A stretch of 64,000 nucleotides of DNA from assembly GCF_002845745.1 (NCBI RefSeq), contig NZ_PIUM01000003.1, positions 1-64,000 of the forward strand, written 5' to 3'. Positions 19,255-28,473 of this stretch are shown here, in pieces; position 1 is the first letter of the stretch; every line of letters begins with the position of its first letter. A program made the translations under genes and the position numbers. Below the pieces are notes generated by a model. It made no database searches, had not been told where the DNA came from, and was given only the letters and a program-made list of their open reading frames with translations. This DNA comes from Telmatospirillum siberiense. Lineage in GTDB: Bacteria > Pseudomonadota > Alphaproteobacteria > Rhodospirillales > Magnetospirillaceae.

Positions 19255-20283
19255 ATGCCCCGTTTTTCGCCCACCGATCTCCAAGCCTCGGCCGCGGAGA
19301 TCATCCGTCTGGCCGGTAGTTCGCCCGAGGAGGCGGACATCGTCGCCAGCAATCTCGTCGAAGCCAATCTGCAAGGCCACGACTCCCATGGCGTCGGAAT
19401 GATCCCCCACTATGTCGCCGCCCTCCGGCAAGGCGGGCTGAAAGCCAACACCCCGGTGAAACTGCTGGCCGATCATGGGGCGATCCTGGTCTTCGACGGA
19501 CAGCAAGGATACGGCCAAGTGGTGACACGGCAGACCATGGAGGCCGGCATCGAACGCGCCCGGACCACCGGCGTCTGCGTCACCAGCCTGAAAAACTCCC
19601 ATCATCTGGGACGGGTCGGCGCCTGGGCGGAACAATGCGCGGCGGCGGGACTGGTCTCCATCCATTTCGTCAATGCCTTCTTCCGACCGCTGGTCGCGCC
19701 CTTCAACGGCATCGATCCCAAGCTGGGAACCAATCCGTTTTGCGTCGGCGTGCCACGCATTGACCGGCATCCGCTGATTCTCGACTTCGCCACCAGCGCC
19801 ATCGCGCTGGGCAAGGCCCGGGTCGCCTACAACACCCACAAGCCACTCGCCCCCGACGTCGTCATCGACGCCCAGGGAAAGCCCACCACCGATCCGGCCT
19901 GTATGATCGAACCGCCTCTGGGCGCCCTGCTGCCCTTCGGCAAGCACAAGGGGGGCGGACTGGCGCTCATCTGCGCCCTGTTGGGCGCCGCGCTGACTGG
20001 CAGCCCGACGGAACGCCTGACCAAATCGGGCGACATGCACATCCTGAACGGCATGCTCTCCATCATCATCAATCCGGCGATGCTGGGCGGCGCCGAGAGC
20101 TTCGAGGACGAGATCGAGGCTTTTCTCCCCTGGGTGCGGGAATCCCGCCCGATCACCGGGGAAGTGCTGTTTCCGGGCGAGCCCGAACAACGCCGAAAAG
20201 CCATTCGCGCCAAAGACGGAATCGATGTCGACGACGAGACCTGGCGGCAACTGGTGGAGGCCAGGGCCAGTCTGGCCTCCTGA
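19255..20283 (+). CDS. Ldh/YbiC-family NAD(P)-dependent hydroxyacid dehydrogenase, copy 1
   Basis: 342 residues of the malate/L-lactate/ureidoglycolate/sulfolactate dehydrogenase family (Ldh_2, unrelated to classical MDH/LDH). Motifs: LQGHDSHGVGMIPHY (catalytic His near 44-48), SHHLGRVGAWAEQ (near 115), GTNPFCVGVPR and LLPFGKHKGGGLAL. The reaction is 2-hydroxyacid to 2-oxoacid; the substrate cannot be read from sequence. GAGGATCC precedes the ATG. A close paralogue of equal length follows. Confidence 0.9.
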   Translation: MPRFSPTDLQASAAEIIRLAGSSPEEADIVASNLVEANLQGHDSHGVGMIPHYVAALRQGGLKANTPVKLLADHGAILVFDGQQGYGQVVTRQTMEAGIERARTTGVCVTSLKNSHHLGRVGAWAEQCAAAGLVSIHFVNAFFRPLVAPFNGIDPKLGTNPFCVGVPRIDRHPLILDFATSAIALGKARVAYNTHKPLAPDVVIDAQGKPTTDPACMIEPPLGALLPFGKHKGGGLALICALLGAALTGSPTERLTKSGDMHILNGMLSIIINPAMLGGAESFEDEIEAFLPWVRESRPITGEVLFPGEPEQRRKAIRAKDGIDVDDETWRQLVEARASLAS

Positions 20284-20368
20284 GGATCCGGCCATTTAAG
20301 GGCCGGTTGATAAAAGCCCGAGCGGCGCTTGAGCCCGCCGAAGCCGGAGGCGCAGGCGTCATATGAAC

Positions 20369-20407
20369 CTTGGGCTCCGGGGCGATTATTTCGCCCCGGA
20401 GCCCAAG
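20369..20407. other. Perfect 17-bp hairpin between the Ldh copies
   Basis: Arms 20369-20385 and 20391-20407 are exact complements with loop TTATT. It is strong and GC-rich but lacks a T-run on either strand. It lies between the two dehydrogenase genes and may stabilise or attenuate the transcript. Confidence 0.55.
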
Positions 20408-20445
20408 CCCGATCCGCCCCCCCCTTGACGAAAAGGCCGATGAAC

Positions 20446-21474
20446 ATGCCCACTCTCAGCGCCCAAGAACTTACCGGCGTCGCCGCCGAAATCGTCCGAA
20501 TGGGAGGCAGTTCGCCCGAGGAAGCCGACATGGTTGCGGCCAATCTGGTCGAAGCCAACCTCCAAGGCCACGATTCCCACGGCGTCGGAATGATCCCGCG
20601 CTACATCCAGGCCTTGCGGCAAGGGGGACTGAAGGCCAATACACCGGCGAAATTACTGGCCGACCATGGGGCGATCCTGGTCTTCGATGGACAAGGCGGA
20701 TATGGCCAGGTCGTGGCACGCCAAGTGATGCGGGCCGGTGTCGAGCGGGCTAAAACCACGGGCGTCTGCATCACCAGCCTGAAGAGCGCGCATCATCTTG
20801 GGCGAATCGGCGCCTGGGCGGAACAATGCGCCGAGGCCGGCCTGGTCTCGATCCATTTCGCCAATGTCTATTCCCGAGCCATCGTCGCCCCCTTCAACGG
20901 AGCCGACCGCCGCCTGGGCACCAATCCCTTCTGTGTCGGTGTTCCCAGGGCCGGCCACGCCCCCCTGATTCTCGACTTCGCCACCAGTTCCATCGCCAGC
21001 GGCAAGGTCCGCGTCGCCAGCAATCTCGGAGAATCGCTGGAACCCGGCGTGGCCATCGATGTCGAGGGGAAACCGACCGTCGATCCGTCCGACATCCTCA
21101 AGGAACCCATGGGCGCCCTGCTTCCCTTCGGCAAGCACAAGGGCGGCGGACTGGCGCTCATCTGCTCGCTGCTGGGCGCGGCGCTGACCGGCAGCCCGAC
21201 GGAACGCCTGACCAAGCCGGGCGACCTTCGCATCGTGAACGGCATGCTCTCGATCATCGTCAATCCGGCGATGCTGGGTGGCGCCGAAAGCTTCGAGGAC
21301 GAGATCGAGGCTTTTCTCCCCTGGGTGCGGGAATCCCGCCCGATCGCCGGGGAAGTGCTGTTCCCGGGCGAACCCGAACAACGCCGGAAAGCCATCCGCG
21401 TCAAAGACGGAATCGACGTCGACGACGAAACCTGGCGCCAGCTCATGGAAGCCAAAGCCAGCCTGGAGCGTTGA
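20446..21474 (+). CDS. Ldh/YbiC-family NAD(P)-dependent hydroxyacid dehydrogenase, copy 2
   Basis: 342 residues, colinear without gaps with the preceding gene (constant offset 1191 bp), which fixes the start at 20446; AAAAGG lies 9 nt upstream. The same motifs occur: LQGHDSHGVGMIPRY, SAHHLGRIGAWAEQ, GTNPFCVGVPR, FGKHKGGGLALIC. Differences cluster in the middle (about residues 155-210, for example AYNTHKPL against ASNLGESL), near the expected substrate/cofactor region, so the two may have different specificity. The last codon and stop lie inside an inverted-repeat element. Confidence 0.9.
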   Translation: MPTLSAQELTGVAAEIVRMGGSSPEEADMVAANLVEANLQGHDSHGVGMIPRYIQALRQGGLKANTPAKLLADHGAILVFDGQGGYGQVVARQVMRAGVERAKTTGVCITSLKSAHHLGRIGAWAEQCAEAGLVSIHFANVYSRAIVAPFNGADRRLGTNPFCVGVPRAGHAPLILDFATSSIASGKVRVASNLGESLEPGVAIDVEGKPTVDPSDILKEPMGALLPFGKHKGGGLALICSLLGAALTGSPTERLTKPGDLRIVNGMLSIIVNPAMLGGAESFEDEIEAFLPWVRESRPIAGEVLFPGEPEQRRKAIRVKDGIDVDDETWRQLMEAKASLER

Positions 21475-21830
21475 CCGCCTTGGATGAACAGAGTGGCACC
21501 GGCGTCCCTGCCGGTGTCCGGCGTGAGCCGGAAAGGGTCCGCCTTTCGGCGGATCACCGGCAGGGACGCCCATAAGCGCTAGCATAAGAAAAATCTCCCC
21601 TCGCCCGCTTTGCGGGAGAGGGGACGAGCGAAGCGAGTTGGGTGAGGGCACTTACGCGCGGGAGCGCGGAAAAAGCGTGCAGAAACAAACAGGTCTTTAT
21701 GTCGCGCAGACGCGCGCACCCCTCACCCGGCCGCTAAAGCGGCCACCCTCTCCCGCAAGGGGCGAGGGTTAAGCTAGCGCGTATGGGCAGGGACGCCGGT
21801 GCCACTGTTTTATCCAAGGCCGGTCAACGC
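21468..21830. repeat. 363-bp nested inverted-repeat element (MITE-like)
   Basis: Terminal inverted repeats of about 45 nt (21468-21512 and 21786-21830) share GCGTTGACC, CCTTGGAT and GTGGCACCGGCGTCCCTGCC with a few indels. Inside, a second pair (GCGCTAGC at 21577-21584 and 21773-21780) and a third pair built on CCCTCTCCCGC/GCGGGAGAG flank a unique core of about 80 bp. No transposase is encoded. It fills the gap 21475-21855. Confidence 0.7.
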
Positions 21831-21855
21831 ACTGAGAAGACGGTGGTGTTCCAGG

Positions 21856-22626
21856 TCATGCCGGACGGGCAACCAACAGCATGCTGTCGATGGTGAAGCT
21901 GCCGTCCGCCTCGAATTGAAAATGCTCGACCACCTCCCTCGCGGCCAGCGCCTGGAGGGAACGGATGGCCGCGACATGCGCATCCGGGGTCCTCATGCGG
22001 CCGATCCATGAGGCGAAGTCGAGTCGCAGCTTGAAATGCGAAACGCCGTCGGGACGGAAACCCGCCGTCTCCACCGCCTCCCGCCACTCCGCCTCGGAGC
22101 GGTTATAGACATGTGACGGATCGCGCAACAGTTCCAGGGTCTGAAACCAGGTGTCGAGCAACGGATTGCCGGGCGAGACCACGTCGATGAACACCGCCAG
22201 ACCATCGGGCTTCAGCACTCGGCGGGCCTGGCTCAACCCGGCGGAAAAATCGTGCCAGTGATGGGCGCTGTAGCGCGTCACCACCATGTCGAACGTTCGG
22301 TCGGCGTAGGGCAGCCGCTCGACGGCGGCCCGCTCAGCGATCACATTGTCCAGGCCCCGCCGCTTCGCTTCCGCCGATACGGTAGCGACCATGGCCTCCG
22401 ACAAGTCGCTGGCATGCATTTCGCCCACCAGGGACGCCAGACGATAGGCGACATGCCCGCCGCCACACCCCAGATCGAGCGCGGAGGCAGGCCGATGGCC
22501 GGCCGCGAGACGGACCAACTCATCGAGATCCCCGCCTTCCGCATGCACTTGGCTGGTCAGATAGGCGTTCGCCCGTTGTCCGAATTGCTGGCCGACGATG
22601 GCTTGGTGAGATGCTTCGTTTCCCAT
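21856..22626 (-). CDS. SAM-dependent class I methyltransferase (UbiE-like)
   Basis: 256 residues. Motif I is ALDLGCGGGHVAYRLA (about residues 48-62), followed by MHASDLSEAMVATV, then DMVVTRYSAHHWHD and RVLKPDGLAVFIDVVSPG. This is a Methyltransf_11 small-molecule methyltransferase; the substrate is unknown. AGGAGCC precedes the ATG. It diverges from an MmyB-type regulator across a 93-bp promoter gap, so that protein probably controls it. Confidence 0.88.
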   Translation of the reverse strand: MGNEASHQAIVGQQFGQRANAYLTSQVHAEGGDLDELVRLAAGHRPASALDLGCGGGHVAYRLASLVGEMHASDLSEAMVATVSAEAKRRGLDNVIAERAAVERLPYADRTFDMVVTRYSAHHWHDFSAGLSQARRVLKPDGLAVFIDVVSPGNPLLDTWFQTLELLRDPSHVYNRSEAEWREAVETAGFRPDGVSHFKLRLDFASWIGRMRTPDAHVAAIRSLQALAAREVVEHFQFEADGSFTIDSMLLVARPA

Positions 22627-22679
22627 GAACGGCTCCTGAATGATCGTTTGTGAAACGGCAGGATGAGCGGTTCATTACA

Positions 22680-22711
22680 CTGGTACAAGATTGTCAATTA
22701 TCCTGGTATAA
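22680..22711. promoter_or_regulatory. Direct repeats in methyltransferase/regulator promoter
   Basis: CTGGTACAA (22680-22688) and CTGGTATAA (22703-22711) occur 23 bp apart within the divergent promoter. They are candidate binding sites for the adjacent helix-turn-helix protein. Confidence 0.4.
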
Positions 22712-22719
22712 AAGCTTCC

Positions 22720-23508
22720 ATGATGACATCCAACCAGATTCTCGGTTCCTTTTTGCGCGCCCGTCGTGAACGGTTACCCGCCCCTCCCACCCAGGGACGT
22801 CGGCGCCGGACTCCGGGCCTGCGGCGGGAAGAAGTGGCGGAAACTTGCGGCGTCAGCACCACCTGGTACACATGGCTTGAACAGGGGCGCGACGTTTCGG
22901 CCTCGTCCCAGGTGCTGGCCCGTCTCGCCGACACCTTGCGCCTGGGCAGCGCCGAACGGGCCTATCTGTTCGAACTGGCCGGGCGCCACGATCCGGCGGC
23001 GCCGGAACCGGGACCCGATCTGCCCCCCGAGGTTCTGGCCCTGCCCCTGCACATGACCGTTCCGGCCTATGTGCTGGACCGGACCTGGGCGGCACGGGCC
23101 TGGAACGACGAAGCCGCCCACCTGTTCGCCGGATGGCTGGATGGCGACAACGACCGCAATCTGCTGCGTTATATTTTTCTCTCGGACAAGGGGCGCGACC
23201 TGATCGCCGACTGGGAGGATCGCGGGCGCCGCGTGGTCGCCGAATTCCGCGCCGACTACGGCCATGGACTGAACGACCCGGCGCTCCAGGCGCTGATCGA
23301 CCAACTGAACCGGGAAAGCACGGTTTTCCGGCGCTATTGGCAGGAACAGGCGGTTCAGCGGCGTGAAGGTGGTGAAAGACGTTTCAACCATCCCAGTGAC
23401 GGAACCTGTCTTTTTTTGCAATCAACGCTGGTCTTGGCGTCCGATCCGGGAGTGAAGCTGGTCAGCCTGTCGCCGGTTCCGGTCAGGAATGCGGACGAAG
23501 AACGATGA
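22720..23508 (+). CDS. XRE-family regulator with MmyB-like ligand domain
   Basis: 262 residues. The N-terminal helix-turn-helix has the family's RRRTPGLRREEVAETCGVSTTWYTWLEQGRD pattern; the C-terminal half is the MmyB-like PAS-type domain (VLDRTWAARAWNDEAAHLF, NLLRYIFLSDKGRDLIADWE). Members are often autoregulated and control a neighbouring oxidoreductase or methyltransferase gene. ATG 22720 or 22723 may be used; the open frame extends upstream through the promoter. Confidence 0.9.
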   Translation: MMTSNQILGSFLRARRERLPAPPTQGRRRRTPGLRREEVAETCGVSTTWYTWLEQGRDVSASSQVLARLADTLRLGSAERAYLFELAGRHDPAAPEPGPDLPPEVLALPLHMTVPAYVLDRTWAARAWNDEAAHLFAGWLDGDNDRNLLRYIFLSDKGRDLIADWEDRGRRVVAEFRADYGHGLNDPALQALIDQLNRESTVFRRYWQEQAVQRREGGERRFNHPSDGTCLFLQSTLVLASDPGVKLVSLSPVPVRNADEER

Positions 23509-23809
23509 CCTCGTCATCGCGTCCCATGTTGAGCATCAAGCGGGCGCGTTCCTCCAGCATGTCGGCATCCAGGTGATCGGGACGTAAAAGCCGCGCCCGA
23601 TGATCCAGATTGTCCCGCACCTCCTCGAGCTGAGCCAGACTTTCCTCAGCCTGCTTGATGTCTTGATTGAGCCGCCACCATGCCAGCAAGCCACGATCCC
23701 CCTGCACCGTATGGTAGGCAAAGTAGACCACCGCGGTAAGCCCCAGAAAAGGACCGATCACATGGCGTGCCCGGCGGCGAATTTCGTTCAAAATCATCAT
23801 GGCACGCAT
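23483..23809 (-). CDS. ftsB: FtsB/DivIC-type septum formation initiator
   Basis: About 108 residues. A short cytoplasmic N-terminus (NEIRRRARHV), one membrane segment (GPFLGLTAVVYFAYHTV) and a periplasmic coiled coil (IKQAEESLAQLEEVRDNLDHRARLL) ending in DMLEERARLMLNMGRDDEVIVL. It joins the FtsBLQ division complex. Starts at 23809, 23800 or 23797 are all possible; no clear ribosome site distinguishes them. Overlaps the 3' end of the MmyB-type gene. In many alphaproteobacteria ftsB lies between eno and pdhA. Confidence 0.85.
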   Translation of the reverse strand: MRAMMILNEIRRRARHVIGPFLGLTAVVYFAYHTVQGDRGLLAWWRLNQDIKQAEESLAQLEEVRDNLDHRARLLRPDHLDADMLEERARLMLNMGRDDEVIVLRPHS

Positions 23810-24069
23810 GGAATCACACTCTGATTCCATGCGTCAATAGTAATTCAAAAGTTATCCTCTGTAATCTTCAGGCGGATCATCAGAATTTGATTTGCCCGCC
23901 CCATGTATGAAACCCGGCAGAATATGGCCTTTTTTTGGCAAAACACAGACTTCAGACAAAATCTGGGCTCCAGACACAAAATAGTTTAAGGCAAATCCAT
24001 GATATGAAAAAAACGCCGCAATCATACCCCCATCCATCAAGGGACGAAAATTCTTCTCTTCGCGATTTT

Positions 24070-24127
24070 GATTCTTCTCATCGGAAAAATGATTCCAGAT
24101 GATTCAAAGAGATTCGCACGATGATTC
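24070..24127. repeat. Helically phased GATTC repeats upstream of ftsB
   Basis: GATTC starts at 24070, 24091, 24101, 24111 and 24123, that is spacings 21, 10, 10 and 12, close to whole DNA turns. Three copies are preceded by AT (ATGATTC). This lies in the gene-free gap 23810-24187 between ftsB and galT. The rest of the gap is AT-rich with a GAATCACACTCTGATTC inverted repeat near 23812-23828. Confidence 0.55.
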
Positions 24128-24187
24128 ACTCATGAGGAATCGGCGGGCGGGCGTCCAGAGAGGATCGAGACCATCAATGGATCGAAT

Positions 24188-25231
24188 CTAACGATCCAGA
24201 TAATGCACCGAAGACATCTCGCGCAGCCTCTGCGCGGCGCTTTCCGGAGTGATGTCGCGCTGGGGCGAGCCCAGCATCTCGAAACCGACCATGAATTTCC
24301 GAACCGTCGCCGAACGCAGCAACGGGGGATAATAATGGGCGTGGAGATGCCAGGCGTGATGAGGCTGGCCATCGGTCGGCTTCTGGTGGAACCCCATCGA
24401 ATAGGGTAGCGGCGTCTCGAAAAGATTGTCGTAACGCACCGCGAGGCGGCTCATGGCATCGGCAAGCCCCATGGTTTCGTCGCCGCCGAGTTCGTTTAGG
24501 GCTCCCACGTGGCGGCGGGGCAGGACCAGCGTTTCAAACGGCCAGACCGCCCAATAGGGCACCAGCACGGTGAAATGCTCGTTGCGATAGACGATCCGTT
24601 CATTCAGCTTTTCTTCCAACGCCAGATAACGGCACAGCAGGCAGCCCCCGTGATCGGCCTGATAGTCGGCCTGGGCGGCACCCTCCTTGGCCGTCTCGTT
24701 GGGGATGCTGTTGCCGGCCCAGATCTGGCAATGGGGATGCGGATTGCTCGCCCCCATCATGGCGCCGCGATTTTCGAAGATCTGCACCGAGTTGATGGCC
24801 TCGAGACGCCCCAGTTCGTCGGACTGCTCGCCCCAGACGCCGATCACCCGGCCGATCTCGGACATGGACATCCGTGCGATGGTCAGGTCGTGCCGTGGAG
24901 AGAAACAAATCACCCGGCAGATGCCCGGCTCTCCCCGGGCCCGCAATAGCCCCTCGATATCCCGCTCGGTGGTGACGGCGTCGGAGCGCAACGCCGCGAA
25001 ATCGTTGTCGAAAACGAACGTACCCGCATAGGTGGGATTGATCTCGCCGTTGGCCCGACGATTGCCGGGACAAAGATAGCATTCGGGCTCATAGGCCGAG
25101 ACCTGCGCCTCGGCAGGCTTTTCCATTTGTCCCTGCCACGGACGCTGCATGCGATGAGGCGAAACCAGCACCCATTCGCGGATCAGCGGGTTGTATCGGC
25201 GGTGAGATGTCTGTTCGAGCAACAACGTCAT
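24188..25231 (-). CDS. galT: Galactose-1-phosphate uridylyltransferase
   Basis: 347 residues. The active-site His-Pro-His is in [10 protein letters not shown] (about residue 160); zinc-site cysteines occur in CYLCPGN; the C-terminal [15 protein letters not shown] is conserved. It exchanges UMP between UDP-glucose and galactose-1-phosphate (Leloir pathway). ATG 25231 has AGGAG 6 nt upstream, overlapping the galK stop; ATG 25237 is less well placed. Last gene of araD-tal-tkt-galK-galT. Confidence 0.95.
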   Translation of the reverse strand: MTLLLEQTSHRRYNPLIREWVLVSPHRMQRPWQGQMEKPAEAQVSAYEPECYLCPGNRRANGEINPTYAGTFVFDNDFAALRSDAVTTERDIEGLLRARGEPGICRVICFSPRHDLTIARMSMSEIGRVIGVWGEQSDELGRLEAINSVQIFENRGAMMGASNPHPHCQIWAGNSIPNETAKEGAAQADYQADHGGCLLCRYLALEEKLNERIVYRNEHFTVLVPYWAVWPFETLVLPRRHVGALNELGGDETMGLADAMSRLAVRYDNLFETPLPYSMGFHQKPTDGQPHHAWHLHAHYYPPLLRSATVRKFMVGFEMLGSPQRDITPESAAQRLREMSSVHYLDR

Positions 25232-25240
25232 CACCATCTC

Positions 25241-26401
25241 CTACGGCTTGACGGCGTCGACGTGCGACCCCGGCACACAGGTGAAGATCGCCGGAACGAT
25301 TCCCGTCGCCTCCCTGTAGGCCTCGGCAATGCTTTTCATGAAATGCCCGACGGCATCGGCATCGACCAGACTGACGCTGCAGCCGCCGAAGCCCCCTCCC
25401 GTCATGCGGGCCCCGTAGACACCGGGAAGCGGCAGGCTGAGAGCCACCATCACGTCGAGTTCACGGCAACTGATCTGATAGTCGTCGCGCATGCTTTCGT
25501 GCGATTCGATCATCAGGCGGCCGAACCGGTGAAGATCGCCGTTCTCCAGGGCGGTCGCGGCCTCCAGGACGCGGGCATTCTCGGTGACGATATGGCGGCA
25601 GCGGCGGTAGGTCACTTCCGGCAGCCGATCGGCGTGACGCTCCAACTGAGCAAGGCTGACGTCGCGCAACGCCCTGATCGGCCCCAGGGCCGGGGACAGC
25701 AGCTCCACGCCTCTCTCGCAATCCTGGCGGCGCAGGTTATATTCGCTGCCCGCCAACTGGTGATGCACCATGGTGTTGCAGATGACCAACCGGGCGCGAG
25801 GATCGACCGGCACCGGCCGGAAATCGAGGCTGCGGCAATCGAGCAGGACGGCGTGGCCGGCCACGCCATGGCAGGAAATGAACTGATCCATGACGCCGCA
25901 GCGCATGCCGACGAATCCGTTTTCAGCCTCCTGGCATCGCCGCGCCAGGTCGATGAGATCGATCGGCAGCCCCGATTCGGCAAGCAGGGCATATCCGACG
26001 GAGACTTCGAGCGCGGCGGATGAACTCATCCCCGCGCCCAACGGCACGGAACTGTGCAGCATGAGATCGGCGCCGCGGAGGCGATGACCGGCCCGTTCGA
26101 GCATCAGGGCGACACCCCGCACATAATCGGTCCAATCGCGGCGCGGCTTCGGATCGGCCTGATCGAGGTCGAACTCGGCGGTCTCGGACAGAGCCAGGGA
26201 ATGGACCCGCACCTTACGATCGTCGCGCGGCAGGATCGCCGTCGTCGTCGCGAACTCCAAGGCGGCGGGCATGACGAAGCCGTCGTTGTAATCGGTATGC
26301 TCGCCGATCAGATTGACCCTGCCGGGTGCCCGATAAAGGCGGGGCGTCCCTTCCCAGCGGCGTTGGAACTCCTCGATCAGATCTGTGGTGCCGGTGGGCA
26401 T
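25241..26401 (-). CDS. galK: Galactokinase
   Basis: 386 residues. The N-terminal galactokinase signature APGRVNLIGEHTDYNDG, the GHMP ATP loop PLGAGMSSSAALEVS (about residue 120) and the C-terminal GGGFGGCSV are all intact. It phosphorylates alpha-D-galactose at C1. It lies 18 bp after tkt and directly before galT. galE is not present anywhere in the window, so UDP-galactose epimerase must come from another locus. Confidence 0.96.
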   Translation of the reverse strand: MPTGTTDLIEEFQRRWEGTPRLYRAPGRVNLIGEHTDYNDGFVMPAALEFATTTAILPRDDRKVRVHSLALSETAEFDLDQADPKPRRDWTDYVRGVALMLERAGHRLRGADLMLHSSVPLGAGMSSSAALEVSVGYALLAESGLPIDLIDLARRCQEAENGFVGMRCGVMDQFISCHGVAGHAVLLDCRSLDFRPVPVDPRARLVICNTMVHHQLAGSEYNLRRQDCERGVELLSPALGPIRALRDVSLAQLERHADRLPEVTYRRCRHIVTENARVLEAATALENGDLHRFGRLMIESHESMRDDYQISCRELDVMVALSLPLPGVYGARMTGGGFGGCSVSLVDADAVGHFMKSIAEAYREATGIVPAIFTCVPGSHVDAVKP

Positions 26402-26419
26402 GTCCGGTCCGTCCTAAGG

Positions 26420-28414
26420 CTATGTCAGCCTGGAGACGACCGCCTCGACGACGGCCGCGCTGGTGATGTTGAAATGCTTGTAAAGATCCGGCCCCCGCCC
26501 CGAAAGGCCGAAGCCGGTCATGCCGATGAAGATCCCGTCGTCACCCAGATAACGGTCCCAGCCGAAGCGAACGGCCGCCTCGATGGCCACGCGCAGAGTT
26601 CCCGAGCCCAGCACGGCGCGGCGATACTGTTCGGGCTGCTGGTCGAACAGGGACATGCAGGGCATGGAAACCAGCGATGTGCCGATGCCTCGGGCCTCCA
26701 GGACGATCCGGGCCTCGGCGGCGAGGGACACCTCGGAACCGGATGCCAGCAGGGTCACACGATGCGGCGACGTTTCCGCTTCGGCGAGCAGATATGCCCC
26801 CCGGGAACAAAGATTGTCGGCGAGGGCCACGGTCCGCACTGTCGGCAGGGATTGACGGCTCAAAGCCAGGACCGAGGGGGTTCGCCTCGATTCCAGCGCG
26901 ATCTGCCAGCATTCGGCGGTTTCGGCCAGGTCGGCCGGCCGCAACACCTGCAGGTTCGGCAGGCAGCGCAGCCCTGCCAAATGCTCGACCGGCTGATGCG
27001 TCGGCCCGTCCTCGCCCAGCCCGATGGAATCGTGGGTCATGACATAGATGACCCGCTCCCCCATCAGGGCCGACAGCCTGATCGCCGGACGGCCGTAATC
27101 GGAGAAGCAGAAAAATGTGCCGGCATAGGGGATCAGCCCGCCATGGCGGGCGATGCCGTTCATGATGGCGTTCATGCCATGCTCGCGAACACCGTAATGA
27201 ATGTAGCGCCCGGTAAAATTTCCCGGCCCGACGGGCTCGGCATCGGGAAACAGGGTGTTGTTGGATGGGGTGAGATCCGCCGATCCGCCCAGCAATTCGC
27301 GGAAAACCGGGCCGATCGCCGCCAGGACGCGGCCCGATGCCGACCGGGTCGCCAGTTTCGGCAGTTCCGAGGCGGCTTCCCGCTTGAGCTCCTCGATGAT
27401 CCGGCCAAGCCCCGGCAGATCACCCCCGATCGCCCGATCGAACAGCTCGCGCAGCGGACTGGACCGATAACGCTCCACCCAAGCCTGCCGGGCCGCCACA
27501 CTCCGTTGTCCGATCTTGATCCAGGCGCCACGGATGTCGTCGGGAACGACGAAGGGAGGATACGGCCAACCAAGAGCCTCGCGGGTCAACGCCACTTCGC
27601 CCTCCCCGAGAGGGGCGCCGTGGGCCGCCGAACTGCCGGCTTTGTTGGGGGCACCATAGCCGATCACGGTGCGACAGGCGATCAGGCTCGGCCGGTCCGA
27701 GGACAACGCGTCCTCCTGGGCTTTCGCCACCGCCGCCGGATCATGACCGTCGACCCGGGTGACGGCCCAGCCGTAGGCGGCCACCCGCGCCAGCACATCT
27801 TCGGAGAAGGAAAGCTCGGTCGATCCATCGATCGATATGTGATTGTCATCATAGAGCACGGTCAGCCGGGACAGGCGCAGATGGCCGGCCAGGGACAATG
27901 CCTCGTGGCTGATCCCCTCCATCATGTCGCCATCCCCGCAGAACACCCATGTCCGATGATCGACGAGACCGTCTCCGAAACGGGCGTTGAGCAGACGCTC
28001 GGCCAGGGCCATGCCGACGGCATTGGCCACGCCCTGCCCCAGCGGTCCGGTGGTCGTCTCGATCCCCGTCTCGATGTCCGCCTCTGGATGCCCCGCCGCC
28101 GCCGACCCCAGTTGCCGGAAACTGCGCAGCGCTTCCAGTGGCATCTTTTCATAGCCGGTCAGATGCAGCAGGCTGTAAAGCAGCATCGAGCCATGCCCTC
28201 CGGACAGCACGAAGCGGTCACGGTCGGCCCAGGTCGGATGTTTCGGATCGAACTTCAGAAATCTTCCGAACAGGACCGTCGCCACGTCGGCCATCCCCAT
28301 GGGCATGCCGGGATGACCTGATTTCGCCTTTTCCACGGCGTCGATCGCCAAAAACCGCAGCGCATTCGCCAGCATCCGGTGATCCATCGTTGATTTGGCG
28401 GACTCTTCCAGCAT
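26420..28414 (-). CDS. tkt: Transketolase
   Basis: 664 residues, standard for a bacterial transketolase. KSGHPGMPMGMADVATVLF at the N-terminus, thiamine-diphosphate motif FCGDGDMMEGISHEA with ...DDNHISIDG, and the transketolase signature GEDGPTHQPVEHLAGLR. ATG 28414 has GAGG 6 nt upstream; the frame can extend to TTG 28420. Its place between araD/tal and galK suggests a sugar-inducible copy that moves xylulose-5-phosphate into central metabolism; a housekeeping copy may exist elsewhere. Confidence 0.95.
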   Translation of the reverse strand: MLEESAKSTMDHRMLANALRFLAIDAVEKAKSGHPGMPMGMADVATVLFGRFLKFDPKHPTWADRDRFVLSGGHGSMLLYSLLHLTGYEKMPLEALRSFRQLGSAAAGHPEADIETGIETTTGPLGQGVANAVGMALAERLLNARFGDGLVDHRTWVFCGDGDMMEGISHEALSLAGHLRLSRLTVLYDDNHISIDGSTELSFSEDVLARVAAYGWAVTRVDGHDPAAVAKAQEDALSSDRPSLIACRTVIGYGAPNKAGSSAAHGAPLGEGEVALTREALGWPYPPFVVPDDIRGAWIKIGQRSVAARQAWVERYRSSPLRELFDRAIGGDLPGLGRIIEELKREAASELPKLATRSASGRVLAAIGPVFRELLGGSADLTPSNNTLFPDAEPVGPGNFTGRYIHYGVREHGMNAIMNGIARHGGLIPYAGTFFCFSDYGRPAIRLSALMGERVIYVMTHDSIGLGEDGPTHQPVEHLAGLRCLPNLQVLRPADLAETAECWQIALESRRTPSVLALSRQSLPTVRTVALADNLCSRGAYLLAEAETSPHRVTLLASGSEVSLAAEARIVLEARGIGTSLVSMPCMSLFDQQPEQYRRAVLGSGTLRVAIEAAVRFGWDRYLGDDGIFIGMTGFGLSGRGPDLYKHFNITSAAVVEAVVSRLT

Positions 28415-28473
28415 TTCCAACCTCGCAATGACAGCGTCCCCGGGAGAGGTCGCCGTTTTCGTTCACACTGCCG

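Noticed and set aside
23852-24040. 62-codon minus-strand open frame between ftsB and galT
   Set aside because: No family resemblance or ribosome site, in AT-rich DNA with repeats; likely chance.
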